From Circinella umbellata (lineage: Eukaryota; Mucoromycota; Mucoromycetes; Mucorales; Lichtheimiaceae), in the NCBI GenBank assembly GCA_025093555.1, contig JAIWNF010000007.1:434001-498000 (forward strand): a stretch of DNA of 64,000 nt, written 5' to 3'. Every line of letters starts with the position of its first letter. The first letter of the stretch is position 1. The notes below the pieces were generated by a model that saw only the letters and a program-made list of their open reading frames with translations, made no database searches and was not told the DNA's origin. Of the stretch, positions 37,875 to 49,721 are shown piece after piece. The position numbers and the translations under genes were made by a program.

Positions 37875-39061
37875 TTAACGTCTGGGACTAGGGCTTCGGC
37901 TTATAGGACTTCGACTTCTTGCACGACTTGAAGAACCTTTGGGAATAGGTGATACACTTCGACTTCTGCTATAATCTCGGCTATCATAACTTTGGCTACG
38001 GCTACGACTGCGTGGAGAACGGCTTCGAGAATAACTACGTCCACGAGAATAACTTCTGTCACTTGAATATCTACGACTGCGAGAATAGCTACGACGTGGA
38101 GAGTAACTTCGACTACGTGAATAAGATGAGTAACGACGACCACGACGAGGTGGAGGGGAACGAGAACGCGATGGAGATGATCGACGACCTGGACGATATC
38201 GATCACGACGCATACGTGGAGGTGGGGCACGTCGATAACGTGGAGGAGGCGAATATCCTATATAAATATAAAGTTATATTATTAACAAATTCCATTTTTA
38301 ATTCCCTTTCTTTTTTTTTTTTTTCATTGACTTACTTCTACGACGAGGAGGTGGTGATGGTGATCGACGACGTGGAGGTGGTGCAACAGCGACTTCAAGA
38401 TATTTACCATCCAATTGACCCTGTTTATTATTATTATTATTTTTAATATTTTTCTTTATTTCATAATAATATGGGATAATAGTAATAATCTAATCAGTCA
38501 GCTCAATCAAAAAGAAATATCTTACCCCGTTCATAAAACTAATAGCTTTATCCATATCATCTCTTGTTTCATATTCAACATAAGCTCTTCCACTATTGGT
38601 ATTCACTGAATAATTTATGAAAAAAATAAATTATAACTTAGTATTAACAATCAGATAGAGTCGATAGATTTAGAAAAAAAAAAAAGAAATTAAAGTCTTA
38701 CATCTTGTATTCAATGGAAAATCAATTTCACGAATAGTACCAAATTGTGAGAAAATTTCTTTAACATGTTCTTCTGTGACATTACGCGTCAGGTTAGTGA
38801 TCAATACGGTATGTTTTGTTGGAGGTGGAGAAGCTGATCGACGAGGAGATCGTGAACGTGACGAATAAGATGCTGAACGCGATCGACTATAAGAAGGCGA
38901 TCGACGACGACGTCTTGGAGGTGACGGTGATCGTGAATGACGCGAAGATGCCCTATTTAAATTATATGTACGGACAGACAGACATACATATATATGTGTG
39001 TGTGTGTGTATTATTGTTATTATGGGGTCAATAAAGATTTATATTAAATCGATACTTACAT
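37875..39061 (-). CDS. RNPS1: RNPS1-like exon-junction/ASAP complex RRM protein
   Basis: Nuclear activator of splicing and peripheral exon-junction-complex factor. The RRM reads TVLITNLTRNVTEEHVKEIF, SQFGTIREIDFPLNTR, then (after an intron) NSGRAYVEYETRDDMDKAIS, FMNGGQLDGKYLEVAVAPPP, close to RNPS1's LTRNVT and the MDGGQIDG region. The RRM is flanked by an N-terminal RS block (SSRHSRSPSPPRRRRRSPSY and following) and a long C-terminal RS/RGR tail ending RSPISRSPSPRR. The start codon appears split by an intron: exon 1 ends ...AAT at 39060 before GTAAGT, and exon 2 starts GGCATCT at 38952, giving AT|G then GCA (Met-Ala). No in-frame ATG lies in exon 2 before the RRM. It is head-to-head with the eL41 gene. 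Confidence 0.82.
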
Positions 39062-39909
39062 TCTTTTCTTTTTTTTTTTTTGGTTAGAGAAGAAAAAGGA
39101 AACTCGAAAAAAAAGCGTAAGTGAAATTTCAGCATTGGTTTGCGCGAATTCTCTCTCCTCCTAGTGCAGTGTGTCTTTCGTGACTATACTTGGAGTTTTT
39201 TTTTTTTTTTTTTGTTTCTGTCATGCAAAAAAAAAACAATAAATTTAACTGATACATAGTCCTCCTCTCTTCTTTTATTCTCTTATTCTCTAGGTATATC
39301 CATATATCATTGAATATGTATAAACGAATCAAATTGGACTAGTTGAGTGATAAAATTTGAGGTGATAATAATTATAATAATGATTTGCTTTTGCTTTCAT
39401 CACGAACAAAATCCACAGTGTATGTTTATCATCAATCGATTCACACTGTTCATTTTCTTTACATTAAATAATAAAGAAGATCAATATGATGCTTTCGTTG
39501 ATTGTTTTTTTAGTAGATATACATACATACTTATACTTGGAACGAATATTGATTAATCATGAAAAAGACTTTGAAAACTCCCTTTTTTTTTCTAAACACT
39601 AAAAAATACTATCCATTTTAATTTAACTTGATAAAAAAAAAACTTTGTATCTATGTTGTATTTCTAGGTTTGTTGTCATAACGACAAGCTAGTTTACCAT
39701 AGAAACCAATCCATGTAAAAAAAAAAAAGTTGAGTTCATATTAAACTTGTCTCATTCCGCAAAAAAAAAAAGGACGCTAAAAAAAAAAATTCGGAGCTAT
39801 AGTGACGTGGTTATTTTAAATTTTTGGTATCGCGAAAGTGCTTAAAGCTGGCTGCGGTCCCAGCCAAACTTGAAATTTCCTTAAGCTTTCTCATAAAAAC
39901 TTCAAAAAA
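39062..39909. promoter_or_regulatory. Divergent region between RNPS1 (-) and eL41 (+)
   Basis: 848 bp. Near the eL41 side is GCTGGCTGCGGTCCCAGCC (39847-39865), a GC-rich stretch in which GGCTG...CAGCC can pair, unusual in this AT-rich DNA. Further out are A-tracts. It probably holds the promoter and 5' UTR of the highly expressed eL41 gene. Apparent small open frames here (for example 39129-39332) have no support. Confidence 0.5.
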
Positions 39910-40106
39910 AGTAAGGAATCCCCCATCCCACATATACATATAGGAGAGAATGGGACATGTATCCATCCATCCATTGAATTCATCCATCCATACGAAACAT
40001 ATATTGATTCATCCATTTTATTATTATAGTGAGAGATAAGTGGAAGAAGAAGCGCCAAAGACGTCTCAAAGCCAAGAGAAGAAAGATGAGAGCTAGATCC
40101 AAATAA
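39910..40106 (+). CDS. RPL41: Large-subunit ribosomal protein eL41 (25 residues)
   Basis: Smallest protein of the 60S subunit, bridging to 40S. Exon 2 (40030-40106) encodes RDKWKKKRQRRLKAKRRK then MRARSK and TAA, essentially the invariant eL41 sequence (family: M-R-x-K-W-x-K-K-R-x-R-R-L-K ... R-A-R-S-K). The start codon is split by an intron: only its A (39910) is in exon 1, before donor GTAAGG at 39911, and TG follows the acceptor TATTATAG at 40022-40029. The spliced CDS is 78 nt, exactly 25 codons plus stop. Exon 1 is otherwise all 5' UTR. The gene is too short for a length-filtered gene finder. Confidence 0.92.
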
Positions 40107-43011
40107 ACTACTCGACTAAGACTTCTGTCTCTATCCATGTTACACTATCAAAAAGTTTTTTCTTTTTCAAGTCTTTTTTTGTCAAGAATAATGTGTCTCT
40201 GTATAAAATCTTATCTATAATAAACATTTTGTGAACAGCATTTGTTCGCTGTACATTTTTATTGTAAAATTATTTACTACTGCTTCATTATATTATAACA
40301 AAAAAGTGCCCTTCATTTTTTATTGTTTGGGGAGTAAGGAAAATTGGGAGTTTCGGTCTATAATTAGGAGATGGTGATACAAAGAATTACAGGAACTGGG
40401 AAAAAATTCAATTTTCATTACCACTTTAGAAACGCGTTTTTTTTTATTTTATTTTTTAAATTTGAAAATGTTCAATTAACAATTAAACTGATGTGATGGT
40501 GCGCGGCAAAAAAAAAAAAGGAGGGTAACCATGAAGGAAGTTTACTCATATAAATGTTTACATACACTCAGTTGCATTTACTTATATTTCCAATGGAAAA
40601 AAACATAAGCCATTTACAACGTTGGGAAGCTGAGGTTGGTATACCAGAACAATGAAGTAAGACATAATGTGAAATTGAGTCAACTATGTGTAAAAAAAAA
40701 AGAGCTTTACGATTTGTTTTTGGAGCAATGTTGAACGAATTTAAGCTATCTGATAATAAACTTGAATATGACCATTTAAAACATGAGATAAAAATATATA
40801 TTCATTTTTAACCTGCCAAACAACGATTCTAAACTGTCCAGATAATCCTTTATGAAAAATTCTACTCTGGACCCACTCATGGTGTGTGCATAATCAAATC
40901 TAACAGATACAGGATTCCTGTTGGTCTAATTCTTTAGGTATCCATAGTAATATATCGATACTAGAGATTATGAGCTTCAGGTATTCACAAATACGTACTT
41001 TTTCAATAAATTTCATGAAATTGCTAGCAGCAGGATGTATTGGTGTTTAATTTTTACACTTTAAATATGTTCGTATGTAAGCATCAATAAAAATACTCTC
41101 AGAAAAGAAATTGATACTGTACCCAAGGACCTATCGCAACCGATGTATATTATTACCACGGCAAAAAATAAAACAATGTACTGGGTTGTCATATCATGAA
41201 CAACAGATTTGTGACACTTTTTCAAAAAAAAAAACAAGTCAATTAAAGATTCTTTGAAACTTGGCAAGGTTTGAAGGGAATTTGAATTTACTTAAGAAAA
41301 CCACTTTTGCCAAAATTGTGTTTATTGCACATCAGAGTACATATGTATACTTTTACTATTGTCTATGAATAAAGTAATGTAGGGTTCGATCGATACGTAC
41401 GTGATTACTACATTGCTATTATTAATCATTTCTTGAGAGAATAGTTACGTACGTATTATTAATTAGGAGTGCTCTGATGGGTGATGAATAATTTACATAT
41501 GGGAAGAATAAAGAAAAAATGTTCTTTAGATTAATGATTTCATTCTTTTTTTTTTGGCTTGGTTATTAATATAAAATAGTTCATAATATATCACAATCAC
41601 CAGATGATACAAGCAATTTTATTTTTATACTGGTAGATCAGTTAATTTATATATAATGCGTATGGTCTTGTTACGGCAAAGGGAGAAGAATAAACATTGC
41701 TTTCAGTAATATCACTAAGAAACTAAATGCTATGTAGGTGTTACTGTTGTCTATCTAGTCTAAATAATAAGTTTTATGCTGGGAATATTATATATGACAT
41801 ATGTTGTGTAACATAGTAAGAAGTGACATGTTATGTACATAATCTTGATTACATGTTTGTATACACAAAAATCACTTAGTTATTTGCTATTTTGTGAATA
41901 TCAGTGGATCTGATGAAGTCTGGGTATGAAAGAAATAATTAATTAAGGGAATGGATAAAAGGAGTAATGGATTAAATGGTTTGTCTTTATAGTAATATAG
42001 TAGTAAAAGAGTGTGAGATTCTGTAGGCGTATTACAAAAAAAAAAAGAAGGTACGTATAGTATTATATCAATCAAAAAACATGATCTAAAGGAATGAAAT
42101 TGAACATACATACGTAATATATTCTCTTTATTTTATACTTTTGCAGTATCAAACTCTACTTATCATCTACGTACGGATTATACCAATAGATAATATGTAT
42201 GGAGTGATATACAGTCTTTTAATTTGTAATCATTGTGTGATTATAGTAATAAATGGATTTACAGATATAATATCCAAATAGAGGATCTGTATAACTATTA
42301 AGTCGAGATTGCTAACTAGTTAAGGTTCAGTGCATAATGCATGTAAATGAACTACTCCAGGGTAGGCTAACATAATAAATCTGCTTCTTTTTCATTCTAA
42401 AATAAGAAATCTATGTGCTACGTATCAATAATTCAAATCATCAACTCTTTGATTTATACAAATAATAACTGATTAATATATATACATTTGGTTATTAAAT
42501 AATCATAAGATAAATATTGTTACGTATGAACTGGAAATCAGGAAAGAGATATTCTATTTATATGATACGTATATCTCATAGAATATACTCAAGAACGTTA
42601 ATGTTGGTGAAATATGTTTAAAAAAATCGATCGTGATCTTAGTCAAAGACTCCTTAAAAATATAGTTGACATCTTTTTATATATAAAAAGCTTAACAATG
42701 AAGCATAATAAAACATCATATGTAGTTTATATAAGAATATGTAAGAAAAACGTGTTGTGTTCTGAGGAAAAAAAAAGACACGTGTTTATGAAGAATAAAG
42801 AATTTGAATACATTTAAGGTTAAAAAGAATCTTGACAGCAAGGAAAGAGGAAGTCACCAGGGGAACCCCCCCCACTGGTAACATTTTTTTTTTTGTATTT
42901 CCGTCTCATTTTTTTTTTATTACTATTATTATTATTATATATATATTATATCTTATTATTATTACTATTATTATTACTATTATTTTTTTTTTGTTGTTGT
43001 AACCAAATATA
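40107..43011. other. 2.9-kb intergenic region, no gene seen
   Basis: AT-rich, without an open frame that has family-like sequence, codon structure or convincing splicing. It starts with the eL41 3' UTR. The 3' end (about 42840-43011) has a C-tract, (TTA)n runs and T-tracts and is presumably the EB1 promoter and 5' UTR. No tRNA, rRNA or snRNA was recognised by eye, though small RNAs could be missed. Confidence 0.4.
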
Positions 43012-44306
43012 ATGGGTGAATCACGTACTGAACTTTTGGCTTGGATTAACGATTTATGTCATCTTAATTATACAAAAATTGAACAAGCTGGCACAGGTAC
43101 AACTCCTTTTTTTTTTTTTTTTTTTTTGCTCGAAATTAAACTCGAGATTATTTCATGATGAAAAATAAATAAATAGTTTGTTTGTTTGAATTTTATAACG
43201 TCTAATATATTTGTATATATATATGAAATTATTATAATATCAAAGGTGCCGCCTATTGCCAAATTATGGATTCCATCTATGGTAAGGAAAGCAGCTAGAT
43301 GGGAAAGTGGATTAGCAGTGGACGGGGATGAGACCCGAAAAAGAAAGAACCGAAATAATTTAATAACTTAATAAATTAAATATTTAGGTGATGTGCACTT
43401 GAGTAAAGTCAAGTTTGATACCAAGCATGAATATGAATATGTAGGTAACTACAAGGTGTTACAACATTGTTTTAATAAACACAAGTAAGTTGGATTATAA
43501 TTGTTGAAATGAAAAAAAAAAAAAAAAAGAAACGAATGGAACCCAATAGAAAGTAAGATTGACTCAACCCAACTCAATTTTTTTTCCAGGGTTGATAAAG
43601 TTGTACCTGTTGATAAATTGATGAAATGTAAATTCCAAGATAATTTGGAGTTTATGCAATGGGTGAAACGTTACTGGGATCAAAACTTCCCTGGTGGTGC
43701 ATATGACCCATTGGCACGTCGTAAGGGTAAACCTGGTGTTGGTGCTGGTGCTGGTAGTGGCATGCGTGCTACGACAGGTGCTCGTAGAACAGCAGGTGGT
43801 TCAACAGGTAAATAAAATAATTTTTTTTTAACAAAAAAGTCCCCAACTAATAATAATAATAATTTGATTTTTAGTACGAAACACAAGCCGTACTGCAACA
43901 GGTGGACGTGTTTCAGCTGGTAGTGGTGGATCAGATCAATCAGCTTCCATGATTATTGAACTTAATAAACAAATCTCAGAATTAAAAATGACAGTAGATG
44001 GATTGGAAAAGGAACGTGATTTTTATTTTGGTAAATTGCGTGATATTGAAATTTTAGTACAAGAAGAACTTGATGCTGCTGAACAACAAGAACCTGGTCA
44101 TGTTGAATTGCCAGTAATGAAAGAAATTCAAGCTATTTTGTATAGCACAGAGGTAAAATTCTATTTTGAAATATTTTTTTTCTTTATAAAATGAGAATGA
44201 TTCATACTAATTTGGGTGGGGTTGGTTTATATAGGAGGGTTTTGAAGTACCTCCGGAAGATGAGATACCTGGAGAACATGATGATTATGATGATGAAACT
44301 TTTTAA
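43012..44306 (+). CDS. EB1: EB1 family microtubule plus-end protein (Bim1/Mal3)
   Basis: Autonomous microtubule plus-end tracker. Six exons: 43012-43096, 43246-43281, 43388-43484, 43590-43807, 43875-44152, 44235-44306. The N-terminal calponin-homology domain reads [80 protein letters not shown] and [16 protein letters not shown], a near-textbook EB1 CH domain. A Gly/Ala/Arg/Ser linker follows, then the EB homology coiled coil with [32 protein letters not shown]. The tail is acidic and ends DDETF, comparable with the C-terminal EEY/F motif of animal EB1 that binds CAP-Gly proteins. All phases agree. Confidence 0.95.
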
Positions 44307-44886
44307 CTCATTATTTTAAAATATTTATATCTTATCTCATCCCCCCGGCTCCCTTGCTCCCTCTCTCTTCTTCCCTTCTTACATCCAATCACATATAATT
44401 AATCCAAATATCATTTTCGAGGGAACCAAAAAAAAAAAAAAAAAAAACCAACAAAAAAACAAAAAAAAAAAAAAGATAAATTTGAATACTCTCTTAATAG
44501 ATTCCAAATGTCATCTTCTTTTTCTTTTCTCCCCCACCCTCTCTCTCCCTTTATTTTTTTTTTCTGATTTAATATCTTTTTTTTTAACTCAAATATGCTT
44601 TGTTTTTGTTTTTGTCTTAAGGATAACCTAGAGCAGGGAATATATATATATATATATATAAAGGGTTCAAAAAAATAAGAGAGGAAAAGGGTGGTGAATA
44701 TGATATATATAAATATATATATATAAAAGTGACAGAGATTAAAAAAAAAAAGTGATATATGTGTTATATATATATTTCTTTATATGTTTAAAGTCAATTG
44801 TTTGTTTTGTTTGTGGAATTGTGTGCAAAATGGAGGTGGGGGTGTGTTTTTTTTAATGGGATTATTATATGTGAATATATTGGTAT
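44307..44886. other. Convergent spacer, low-complexity
   Basis: Holds two long A-tracts (about 44428-44475), a (TA)n run (44640-44660) and ATATAT stretches. No gene. Confidence 0.6.
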
Positions 44887-47746
44887 CTACATGTTATCTG
44901 AGCTACTTCCTGAATCATCTGAGTCTGATCCAGATGAACTTTCTGAATCACTCTCACTTGAAGAATGTTGTGTTCGATGTGATTGATGATGATGATGATG
45001 AGATTGTTGATGTTGTTGAACACTACCACTTGATCCTCCTGCTATTATTATAGTATAATAAAGAAATCAATTCTCTATTCTTATCAATAGAATAATCTCC
45101 ACACCCCTTTTTCCCTCTCATCTTTTAAAATCTTACCATCATTTTGTTCCTTAAACTTTTCTAAAGTTTGCTCCAATGCTTTAATTTTTTGATTTGATTC
45201 ATGTTCCGAGTAATGAGTTCTTGCTCGTCTTGCCGCTGGTTTTTTGGGTAACATGGATTTCCCAGTAACAAATTCATGCAAACGGTATAGTGTCCGACGA
45301 TCAAGTGAATCAATATCCAATACAATTTCCTCTTGTCCTTGCTATATAATTTTATATCCCAAAAAAAAAACGTTTAGTAACCCTTTACTTCCCTTCTATC
45401 TCAATTCCAAAATAAATAAAATAATAAATAAATACTTACTCCATCTAAATTAGGCATTGAACTTTGAATAATGCTTACAACAGTATTCAATTTATCACCT
45501 GTCAAATTATTAATACGTTCACTGAGATCTTTCTTTTGTTCAAATGTAAATTCCGGTAATTCTTCTTTTTTAGGTTTTGCAACACGTCGTCGTTTTTCAG
45601 CAGGACCAGTCGATGATTTCTTTTCTTTTGCAGGTGCAGATCGTCCTCCACGAGCAGCTTTACTTGTACCTCGTTCAGGTTTCTTTCTCTTTGTAGATTT
45701 CATTGAATTAATTTGTTGTGTAATGGCCGCTACAGTACGTTCCAATTCAGCAATCTTTGAATCACGATCTATTTAAAATATATATATTCGTTATTATTAT
45801 TATTACGACTCCAAAAAAAAAAAGTCTATTCCAAGAAAACAAAAAAATATAATTACCATCTCCTTCAGATTCTACTTCTTCAACAAATTCTTCTTTTGGA
45901 GGTGCTCGAATAGGTGTGGGTGGAGGTGGAGGTGTAGGACGTTTTTCAGGTTCCGGTGGAGCAGGTTCTGGTTTTTGTTTCCATTTATCTTCAAACACTT
46001 TTTCCAATTCATGACCCATCTTATTCACTGGTGTGACAGGAGGATTATACAAGTAACAATTGTGAAACATTAATCGAATATCACTTGCAAATTCATCTGC
46101 ATTATCATAATCTCCTTCTTGTAATTTTCTTTCAATGGTGGATAAATCCATTGGATGTTTCACAATCGATGGATAATCTGGAATATTCAGTGCAACAATA
46201 TCGACTGGATGTAAAAATGGGTAATTAATATTTCTATACTTTGACTTGCGTAATTCTCGAAGGACTTGTGTACAGAATTTCATTTGAATATCATTCTTTC
46301 TTGGATTACGACGTTTGGTCATAGGTTCAGGATAATCTTTAGAAGGAGGTGGATGAATTTCTCGTTTAGGTCGTCCATCTTCAGATATACGTCGCATGGT
46401 TTGATTAGGTGAACGAGCCCGTTTTTGTGATAATTTACTAATAGTATGAATACTGTCTTTACCCTCTGCCATTGGACTGGGTCGTGGTGACAATGGCTAA
46501 ATATAAAATAAAATATAAAATAAATTATTCATTCATTTTCCATGTATGTGTATGTGTCTTTCCCTTCCTCCCCAATTCCTCTCCTTCTATATATATATAT
46601 ATATATATACCTCTTTAGATAATGGCATTTGTCTCAAACTCTTTTCAAAAGCAGATTCCACATTTTGACAAAGCATAGAAATCATTGCTTCAGGACCATT
46701 AAACTTGTAACAATTACTAAAAACAAGTCGAACATCTGAAATAAAGTCCTCCACATCATCATATTCACCATGGACTAATTTACGATCGACTGTATTCAAA
46801 TCCATAGGATGTTTGATAATTTTTGGATAATCAGGTACATTCAATTTCATATAATCCACAGGATGTAAAAAAGGCGCTGCATCTCTGTGTTTTTTCAAAT
46901 TACGCATAATGGCACCACTGTATTTCACTTGATCGCGTGTCATATTAGCATTTAATCGTGGTAATGAAGGAGAAGGGGATGCTGTTCTTGTCTATAAAAA
47001 AATGATTAATCTCTTTCTTTCTTTTTTGTTGTCAATCCCCTTTTATCCTCTTATTACCTTTTTCTTTAAATTTCCAGCGGTATGGGGTGATGAGGGTGTA
47101 GTAGGTTCATTATTACTTTTTTTTAATGGTGTTGTAGGTAAACCATTTAAATGATTTGTTGTTGTAGTTGATACAGGTCCATTCGATGGAGTGACTGTAG
47201 GAGGGATGGTTGTTGTTGTTGATGAGGTTTTTATATCCTCGGATGATGGGATTTCTTCTACAAATTCTTCTTTTAATGGTTGTGATTGTAATAAAGGTTG
47301 TTCTTTAGAGGATGATTCATGTTTTGTTTGTTCTTGTTTTTGTGATGATTCCAAAAAATTAGAAGATTTCTCTGTCAGTGATGTGTCTGACACTATTGAC
47401 GTGGATTCAGGTTCTTCTCGTACTAAAGAAGATGAAGGTTGTTGTTCAATAGATTTTTCTTCTTCTTTCGATTGTGATTGTTGTTGTTGTTGTTGTTGTT
47501 GTTCTGATTGAATGGATTCGGTTTGTTGTGATGGTGGTGGTGTTAAATCAGAAGGTGTTTCACTAATCTTTTGACTTTTTTTTTAAGAGAGTATTAGTTG
47601 TGCAATTGTTATCAGATAAAAAAAGAAAAGAATTACGCGTGTTTATATATATAAATGAAATAAAAATAGAATATATAAACTTACTCAATGTCCATTGGTA
47701 TAGCTTGATCGTTCGGTAATTGTTGTTGATCAATTCCGTTGGCCAT
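44887..47746 (-). CDS. BDF1: BET double-bromodomain protein (Bdf1-like)
   Basis: Acetyl-histone reader linked to TFIID in yeasts and transcription in general. Starts MANGIDQQQLPND at 47746, followed by a Q/S/T-rich region. Bromodomain 1: YSGAIMRNLKKHRDAAPFLH, PDYPKIIKHPMDLNTVDRKL, FSNCYKFNG (acetyl-lysine-binding Asn). Bromodomain 2: FCTQVLRELRKSKYRNINYP, PDYPSIVKHPMDLSTIERKL, FHNCYLYNPP. The NET (ET) domain: FEQKKDLSERINNLTGDKLN, VLDIDSLDRRTLYRLHEFV. It ends with a His/Ser-rich and acidic-serine tail (SESDSESSSGSDSDDSGSSS). The bromodomains are split by several short introns. Domain order BD1-BD2-NET is complete. The Gln run near 47480-47500 is encoded by CAA repeats. Confidence 0.93.
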
Positions 47747-48580
47747 GATCTGTATAAAAAATAAATAATAATAATAAATTTTTTTTATTTGAGTTATTAA
47801 AAAAAAAAAAAAAGAAAAAAGAAAAAGAAAAAGATAAAAAAAAAAAGCGGGGTGAAGTTTTTATAAAAATGGGAGGGAGAGACGGAGTAATCCGATATTT
47901 ACGTGTTGGTTTGTTGTTTCTAAAAGTTATGTTATATATAAAGTTGTAGTTTAATTAACATAAAAAAACAGAATCAATAAAGTAAATGTTAAAGATTAAA
48001 ATAAAAGAAGAGAAATAAAATAAAGAAATAAAAAGGTTAAAAGTAATTGTCATTTTGTTATAAAGAAAAAAAAAAAAAGAACAAAAAGAAGAAGTTGGGT
48101 ATTCTAGATTCTTTGTTATGCAAGAAGAGTAAATGGGGGGGGGAGGAGGAGGAGGAAAGGTGAGGAGGGGAAAAGGAGGAGATTATTATCTAATTGAGAT
48201 ATAAGGAAAAAAAAAGAGTCACATACACATATAAAACACACACACGCACTAATATAGAAACCAGTTTGGTGTGTGTATTGCGTGTGTATGTGTGTGTGTG
48301 TGTGTGTGGGAGTTGAAAAAAAAAATGTTTGACCTACCGGTATCTCTCTCTCTTTTTTTTTTTTACTCTTTTATAAAAAAAAACCTTGAAACTTTAGTTA
48401 TTATACACAAAAAAAAAATAAAAAATAAAAAAAAAAGGCGTGGCCCAAGAAATATATATATAAAAATAAATAAAATATAATCAGTTGGTTATTAAACACC
48501 TTTTTTTTTAAGAAAGTCTATTAAATATGCATACTTCAAAAAAGTAAAAGAGAAAAAAAAAAAAATAAGAAAAAGGAAAA

Positions 48581-48615
<35 letters not shown>

Positions 48616-49187
48616 GGAGCTCTTTTTTTTTTTACTCACTTTTTGTTACGTTATTTTTCGTTATTTTTCCAAGGGCAATAAAAAAAAAAAAGAAAAAAAG
48701 GGATTTGGAGAGAAAAAGTAAACGAAACGGATAAAAGTGTCAACAGCCAATAAAATTAAAAATCGTAGGTGAGTCGGGGAAATTACTTGTGACTTGTTTC
48801 TTGAACTCTCCCAATTTCTGAGCTTCTTTTTTCTTATATATCAACATAGAAAACTCTCTTATATAAAAGTAACTTTTTCTCATCTTCAAAAAAAAACAAA
48901 CACACACACATTGAGTAATGATGTTGAGTTATATATATATATATGACTTTATTAATTTATATAAAGTATTCTCATTCACTGTTCTTTTTTTTTTTTTTTT
49001 CATTTTATCGTCTATGATTGCGGAGGTTTTATATATTATAGAAGCGAATAGAAGGAGTTATTTTATTATCCAGGGACCATGATAACGAGTTCTTTTTTAT
49101 TTTGTTTGATTAATCAATTTTGTTGTTTACTGTAGTAATAAATAACATCCTATCGAACTTTTTTTTTTCATATTAATAAAGATAATA
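47747..49187. other. Low-complexity upstream region of the BET gene
   Basis: Purine-rich A/AG tracts, a G/GA-rich block (about 48135-48183), a (TG)n run (about 48269-48308), and an A-tract of about 28 bp (about 48585-48611). It is probably a long 5' UTR/promoter of the minus-strand BET gene followed by non-coding DNA. No gene seen. Confidence 0.5.
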
Positions 49188-49305
49188 CAGGATTTTTCCT
49201 ATGGTTTGGCGCTTGTTCTTTTCCAAGTTGGCGTTGGGGAGACTATCACATTGGCGGAAAAATGTTTTTTACTTGGCGCGACGTTTTTTTCAATTTTTGG
49301 GATGA
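49188..49305 (+). repeat. TTGGCG-box array, copy A (22-24 bp phased)
   Basis: TTGGCG occurs at 49206, 49228, 49251 and 49273, with a degenerate TTGGGA at 49297: spacings 22, 23, 22, 24 bp. The block from CAGGATTTTT (49188) is clearly similar, in reverse orientation, to 56838-56977. Compared with that copy it lacks exactly one unit (about 22-23 bp), so unit number varies. Confidence 0.75.
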
Positions 49306-49372
49306 AATTGAGAAAAACTTCCACCTTTTTCTCTCTCTCTTTTAACCCACTTTAAGCAACTTTTTTTTTCCT

Positions 49373-49475
49373 GAGAGAGTATTCATCCATTATTTACTCT
49401 TTTCAATCCACTTTTTTCCCTGGTTATTTTTTACGAGGTGTTCACCCATTATTTACTCGTTTTTAACACAATTTT
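49373..49475. repeat. Approximate direct repeat, about 60-bp period
   Basis: The phrase ATTCATCCATTATTTACTC (49380-49398) recurs as GTTCACCCATTATTTACTCG (49440-49459), each followed by a TTTT-rich stretch. Two diverged copies. Confidence 0.6.
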
Positions 49476-49721
49476 TTATTTAGCATAGAAACATAATATT
49501 TTTATCGATTTATTAAACATACTATGACGATATTGTAAACAATAGCTAGCAAAAAATCTTACATCAGTATTATATTCTTTTAATAGAGGGGCTTCAAGGA
49601 TCGACTTTTTATCAATAAATATTATTTGTACCTTTATAGATAATAGCGAAACGTAATGATGGAAAAGTAAAGGCATGGTTCTTGATTATCTAATGAAATT
49701 TCTTGTTGTTTTTTAATTGAA

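Noticed and set aside
40593..40656. Short reading frame MEKNISHLQRWEAEVGIPEQ
   Set aside because: Only 20 codons, no splice partner or family seen; considered as a small exon but unsupported.
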